From: Streptomyces sp. CB00316
Lineage (GTDB): Bacteria; Actinomycetota; Actinomycetes; Streptomycetales; Streptomycetaceae
Direction: 5' to 3'
DNA length: 64,000 nucleotides
Assembly (NCBI RefSeq): GCF_001905595.1
Contig: NZ_LIXI01000007.1
Coordinates: 248,001 to 312,000 of the forward strand
A model generated the notes under the pieces. That model did not search any database. It had not been told where the DNA came from and saw only the letters and a program-made list of their open reading frames with translations. Of the stretch, positions 61,070 through 64,000 are shown piece by piece. Made by a program: the position numbers and the translations under genes. Positions within the stretch are counted from its first letter, which is position 1; each line of letters starts with the position of its first letter.

Positions 61070-62448
61070 TGACGGCCGGCGAGCCCGGCGCCGTGCGGGA
61101 CGGCTCCAGCAAGGGCGGACTACGCGCGGCTTTCGGCGGGCTCACCACGCGGGGTCGTTCCTTCCTCGCCGCCGGGGTGGCCGCCGCCGTCTGTGCCTAC
61201 GTCCTGGGCCAGGCCGACCTGCTGCGCGTCGGGCTGCTGCTGGCCGTGCTGCCCCTGGTCTGCGTGATCGTGCTCTACCGCACCCGTTACCGGGTGACGG
61301 GGACCCGGCGGCTGACGCCGTCCCGGGTGCCCACGGGCTCGGAGGCCCGGGTGCACCTGCGGATGGACAACGTGTCCCGGCTCCCCACGGGGCTGCTGAT
61401 GCTCCAGGACCGTGTGCCGTACGTGCTCGGGCCGCGGCCCCGGTTCGTGCTGGACAGGGTGGAGGGGGGCGGCCGGCGTGAGGTGTCCTACCGGGTCCGT
61501 TCCGATCTGCGCGGCCGCTACCCGCTGGGCCCGTTGCAGTTGCGGCTCAGCGACCCGTTCGGGATGTGCGAGCTGACCCGCTCCTTCAGCGCGTACGACA
61601 CGCTTGTCGTCATCCCGCGCACGGTCCCGCTGCCCGCTCTGCGGCTCGCGGGGGAGGCCTCGGGATACGGCGACGGGCGTCAGCGCTCGCTCGCGCTGGC
61701 CGGTGAGGACGACATCATTCCGCGCGGCTACCGGCACGGCGACGACCTGCGCCGGGTCCACTGGCGCTCCACCGCCCGCTACGGCGAGCTGATGGTCCGC
61801 CGCGAGGAACAGCCGCAGCGGGCCCGCTGCACGGTGCTGCTGGACACCCGGCAGGTCGCCTACGTGGGCGCCGGGCCCGACTCGGCGTTCGAGTGGGCGG
61901 TCTCGGGGGCGGCCTCCGCTCTGGTGCACATGCTGGAACGCGGCTTCGCCGTACGGCTGCTCACGGACGACGGGAACGCGGTGCCCGGGAGCGGGTCCGA
62001 CGGCTTCGCGGGCTCGACCCAGGAGTCCGCGGACTCGGCGGGCCTGATGCTGGACACCCTCGCGGTCGTCGGCCACTCCGACGGCGGCGGACTCTCGCGC
62101 GCCCACGATGTGCTGCGCGGCAGCGACGAAGGGCTGCTGATCGCGTTCCTCGGCGATCTCGACGAGGAGCAGACCTCGGTCGCGGCCCGGATGCGGCAGC
62201 GCACCGGCGCTGCGGTCGCCTTCGTCCTGGACAGCGCCCGCTGGTCCGGCGGTGTGGAGCCGCCGGCGATCCCGGCCGCGCGGGCCGAGGAGCGGCTGCG
62301 GCAGCTGCGAGAGGCGGGCTGGATCGTGGTGCCCGTACCGCCCGGGGCCGAGCTGCCGGCGCTGTGGCGGCTGGCGGGTCGGATGCGCACCGACACCCAG
62401 TCCGCCGGGAACGGCGGTTCGACAGGTTTCCCGGGGGGATGGTCATGA
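61069..62448 (+). CDS. DUF58 (VWA-like) protein
   Basis: 459 residues from the ATG at 61069 (a GTG at 61066 is also possible). Two N-terminal membrane helices (about 30-75) precede the DUF58 domain, marked by LPTGLLMLQDRVPY, RGRYPLGPLQLRLSDPFGM and DDLRRVHWRSTARYGELMVRREEQ. The domain is von Willebrand A-like and is thought to be a MoxR partner. Coupled by ATGA to the transglutaminase gene. Confidence 0.9.
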
Positions 62449-64000
62449 GCGGGCGGGCCCGGCTGGCGCTGTGCGCCTTTGCGGCGACACTCCTGGCGTC
62501 GGGGGCCCTGCTCCCGCTGGTGGAGGGGTCGGGCTGGCTCGTGCAGGCGGCGCTGCTGCTCGGGGTCCAGGGCGGGGTGGGCGCGCTCGCCCGCCGGGTT
62601 CCACTGGCCCGGTCGCTGACGATCGCCTCGCAGACGCTGGTGACCCTGCTGCTGCTGACCGTGGTCTTCGCGCGGGACCAGGCAGTGTTCGGCGTGGTCC
62701 CGGGCCCGCAGGCCGTCGTACGCCTCGGTGAGCTGCTGGTGGCGGGCGGGGAGGACATCGGTACGTACGCCATCCCGGCCCCCATGACGGACGGCATCCG
62801 GCTGATGGTGGTCGGCGGGGTGGTGCTGATCGGGCTGGCGGTGGACGCCCTGGCGGTGACCTTCCGCAGCGCGGCCCCGGCCGGACTCCCACTGCTCGCC
62901 CTGTACTCGGTCGCCGCCGGACTCGGTGACGGCGGGTCGGGCTGGCTGTGGTTCCTGCTGGCGGCCTGCGGCTATCTGCTGCTCCTGCTGGCGGAGGGCC
63001 GCGACCGGCTCTCCCGGTGGGGGCGTGTCTTCGGCGGTGCCAACCGGTCCCCGGGAGGCCTGTCGGACGGCCTGTCCGGTCGGGGCGGCGGTGCGTCCGC
63101 GCCGGTCCGTACCGGGCGGCGCATCGGTGTGCTGGCGCTGGGCATCGCCCTGGTGGTCCCCCTCGCGCTGCCCGCCCTGGACAGCGGCCTGCTGGGCGGC
63201 AGGGGGGGCGGGAGCGGCAAGGGCAGCGGTGGCGGCACCATCTCGGCGGTGAACCCGCTGGTGTCGCTGAAGGACAACCTCAACCAGCCGGAGAACCGGG
63301 AGGTGATGACCTATCGCACCAACGCCGAGGACCCGCGCGAACTCTATCTGCGGATCCTGGCCCTGGACGAGTTCAACGGCAGCGAATGGCGCTCCTCGAC
63401 CCGCCGTCTGACGGATGTGCCGAACCGCCTCCCGCAGCCGACCGGTCTCGGCCGGGACGTCGACGTCACCGAGATCCGGACGAACATCTCGTCCTCGCCC
63501 TCGTACCAGCAGACCTATCTGCCGCTCCCCTATCCGGCGAGCGAGGTGTCGATCGACGGCCGCTGGCGGTACGAGGCGGAGGGCCGCACGCTCGTCGGCG
63601 ACAACGGGCAGAGCACCGGCGGCGCGCAGTACGAGGTCTCCAGCCTGATCGTCGAGCCGACCGCGGCCCAGCTGGCGGCGGCCGGACCGCCGCCGGAGAA
63701 GCTGCGCAGCGAGTACACCCAGGTCCCCGACTCGCTGCCGGACGTGGTGGCCGAGGAGGCCGGGAAGATCACCGAAGGCTCGGCCAACGCCTACGAGCGG
63801 GCCGTGAAGCTCCAGAGCTGGTTCGCCTCCGAGGGCGGCTTCACGTACAACACCTCGGTCAGTTCGGGGACGGGCTCCTCGGCCATAGCCCGGTTCCTCC
63901 GGGACAAGGAGGGGTTCTGCATCCACTTCTCCTTCACGATGGCCGCGATGGCCCGGACCCTGGACATCCCGGCCCGGGTCGCGGTGGGCTTCACCCCGGG
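62445..64000 (+). CDS. Transglutaminase-like membrane protein (3' end outside window)
   Basis: At least 518 residues, running off the edge. Five to six membrane helices (about 1-190), a sixth or seventh near residue 228, then an external domain with an N-terminal DUF3488-like part and the start of the transglutaminase core. The catalytic Cys is in KEGFCIHFSFTMAAM (near residue 490); the His and Asp would lie beyond the window. The ATG at 62445 follows GGGGGGA. With MoxR and DUF58 it forms a conserved three-gene set of unknown substrate. Confidence 0.88.
   Translation, partial: MSGRARLALCAFAATLLASGALLPLVEGSGWLVQAALLLGVQGGVGALARRVPLARSLTIASQTLVTLLLLTVVFARDQAVFGVVPGPQAVVRLGELLVAGGEDIGTYAIPAPMTDGIRLMVVGGVVLIGLAVDALAVTFRSAAPAGLPLLALYSVAAGLGDGGSGWLWFLLAACGYLLLLLAEGRDRLSRWGRVFGGANRSPGGLSDGLSGRGGGASAPVRTGRRIGVLALGIALVVPLALPALDSGLLGGRGGGSGKGSGGGTISAVNPLVSLKDNLNQPENREVMTYRTNAEDPRELYLRILALDEFNGSEWRSSTRRLTDVPNRLPQPTGLGRDVDVTEIRTNISSSPSYQQTYLPLPYPASEVSIDGRWRYEAEGRTLVGDNGQSTGGAQYEVSSLIVEPTAAQLAAAGPPPEKLRSEYTQVPDSLPDVVAEEAGKITEGSANAYERAVKLQSWFASEGGFTYNTSVSSGTGSSAIARFLRDKEGFCIHFSFTMAAMARTLDIPARVAVGFTP

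Overview
This is a single high-GC stretch with the gene content and order of a Streptomyces chromosome core. The main evidence is a his/trp block, a dcw (division and cell wall) cluster with the actinobacterial set divIVA-yggT-sepF-yggS-pgeF-ftsZ-ftsQ-murG-ftsW-murD-mraY-murF-murE-ftsI-ftsL-rsmH, frequent GTG starts, stop/start overlaps (ATGA, GTGA) and very rare TTA codons. I see no rRNA, tRNA, CRISPR array, insertion sequence or prophage.

Layout. Positions 1-14170 are transcribed leftward apart from one small gene. They hold trpE and hisI, then a four-gene insert (a TIGR03085 protein, a PucR-type regulator, a large LuxR/LAL regulator and a secreted cutinase/PET-hydrolase-like enzyme), then the tight operon hisD-hisC-hisB-(55-aa membrane protein)-hisH-priA-ridA-hisF, closed by a perfect hairpin. 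Positions 14330-18508 run rightward: a TTA-containing beta-helix membrane protein, a TPR-like protein, a Lon-substrate-binding-domain protein and a YbaK deacylase. Positions 18599-26842 run leftward, with a DUF2567-like membrane protein, an ABC exporter pair, a NYN nuclease-like protein and dnaE; one 59-aa gene points the other way. Positions 27059-33682 are mostly rightward: a DUF2252 kinase-like protein, a Cys-containing membrane protein paired with a DsbA-like oxidoreductase, Tat-exported PhoD and an MscS channel. A leftward block follows: an antiporter-like gene remnant, GNAT, RluA-type synthase, lspA and a DksA/TraR protein with a histone-H1-like arm. ileS sits rightward at 37579-40722 behind a T-box leader. 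The leftward dcw cluster occupies 40998-58815. The window ends with a carbonic anhydrase and a MoxR-DUF58-transglutaminase operon that runs off the edge.

How they work together. The his genes, with bifunctional PriA serving both pathways, make histidine and tryptophan. The dcw genes build lipid II (MurE, MurF, MraY, MurD, MurG), move and polymerise it (FtsW, FtsI), and assemble the Z-ring and polar growth machinery (FtsZ, SepF, FtsQ, FtsL, DivIVA). LspA, PhoD and the DsbA-like protein belong to envelope maturation.

Most notable observations: IleRS has a swapped HIGH motif (GAHH) that predicts mupirocin resistance, behind a T-box of the translational type; a polyester-hydrolase candidate has an intact catalytic triad; a 36-bp perfect palindrome lies between dnaE and the DUF2252 gene; two genes carry TTA codons, implying bldA control (the LAL regulator has two); GACAC motifs lie in the ftsZ upstream region, one of them on a -10 box; and a 26-bp intergenic repeat occurs in two places. 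All start codons were chosen by eye from Shine-Dalgarno sequences, overlaps and family length.
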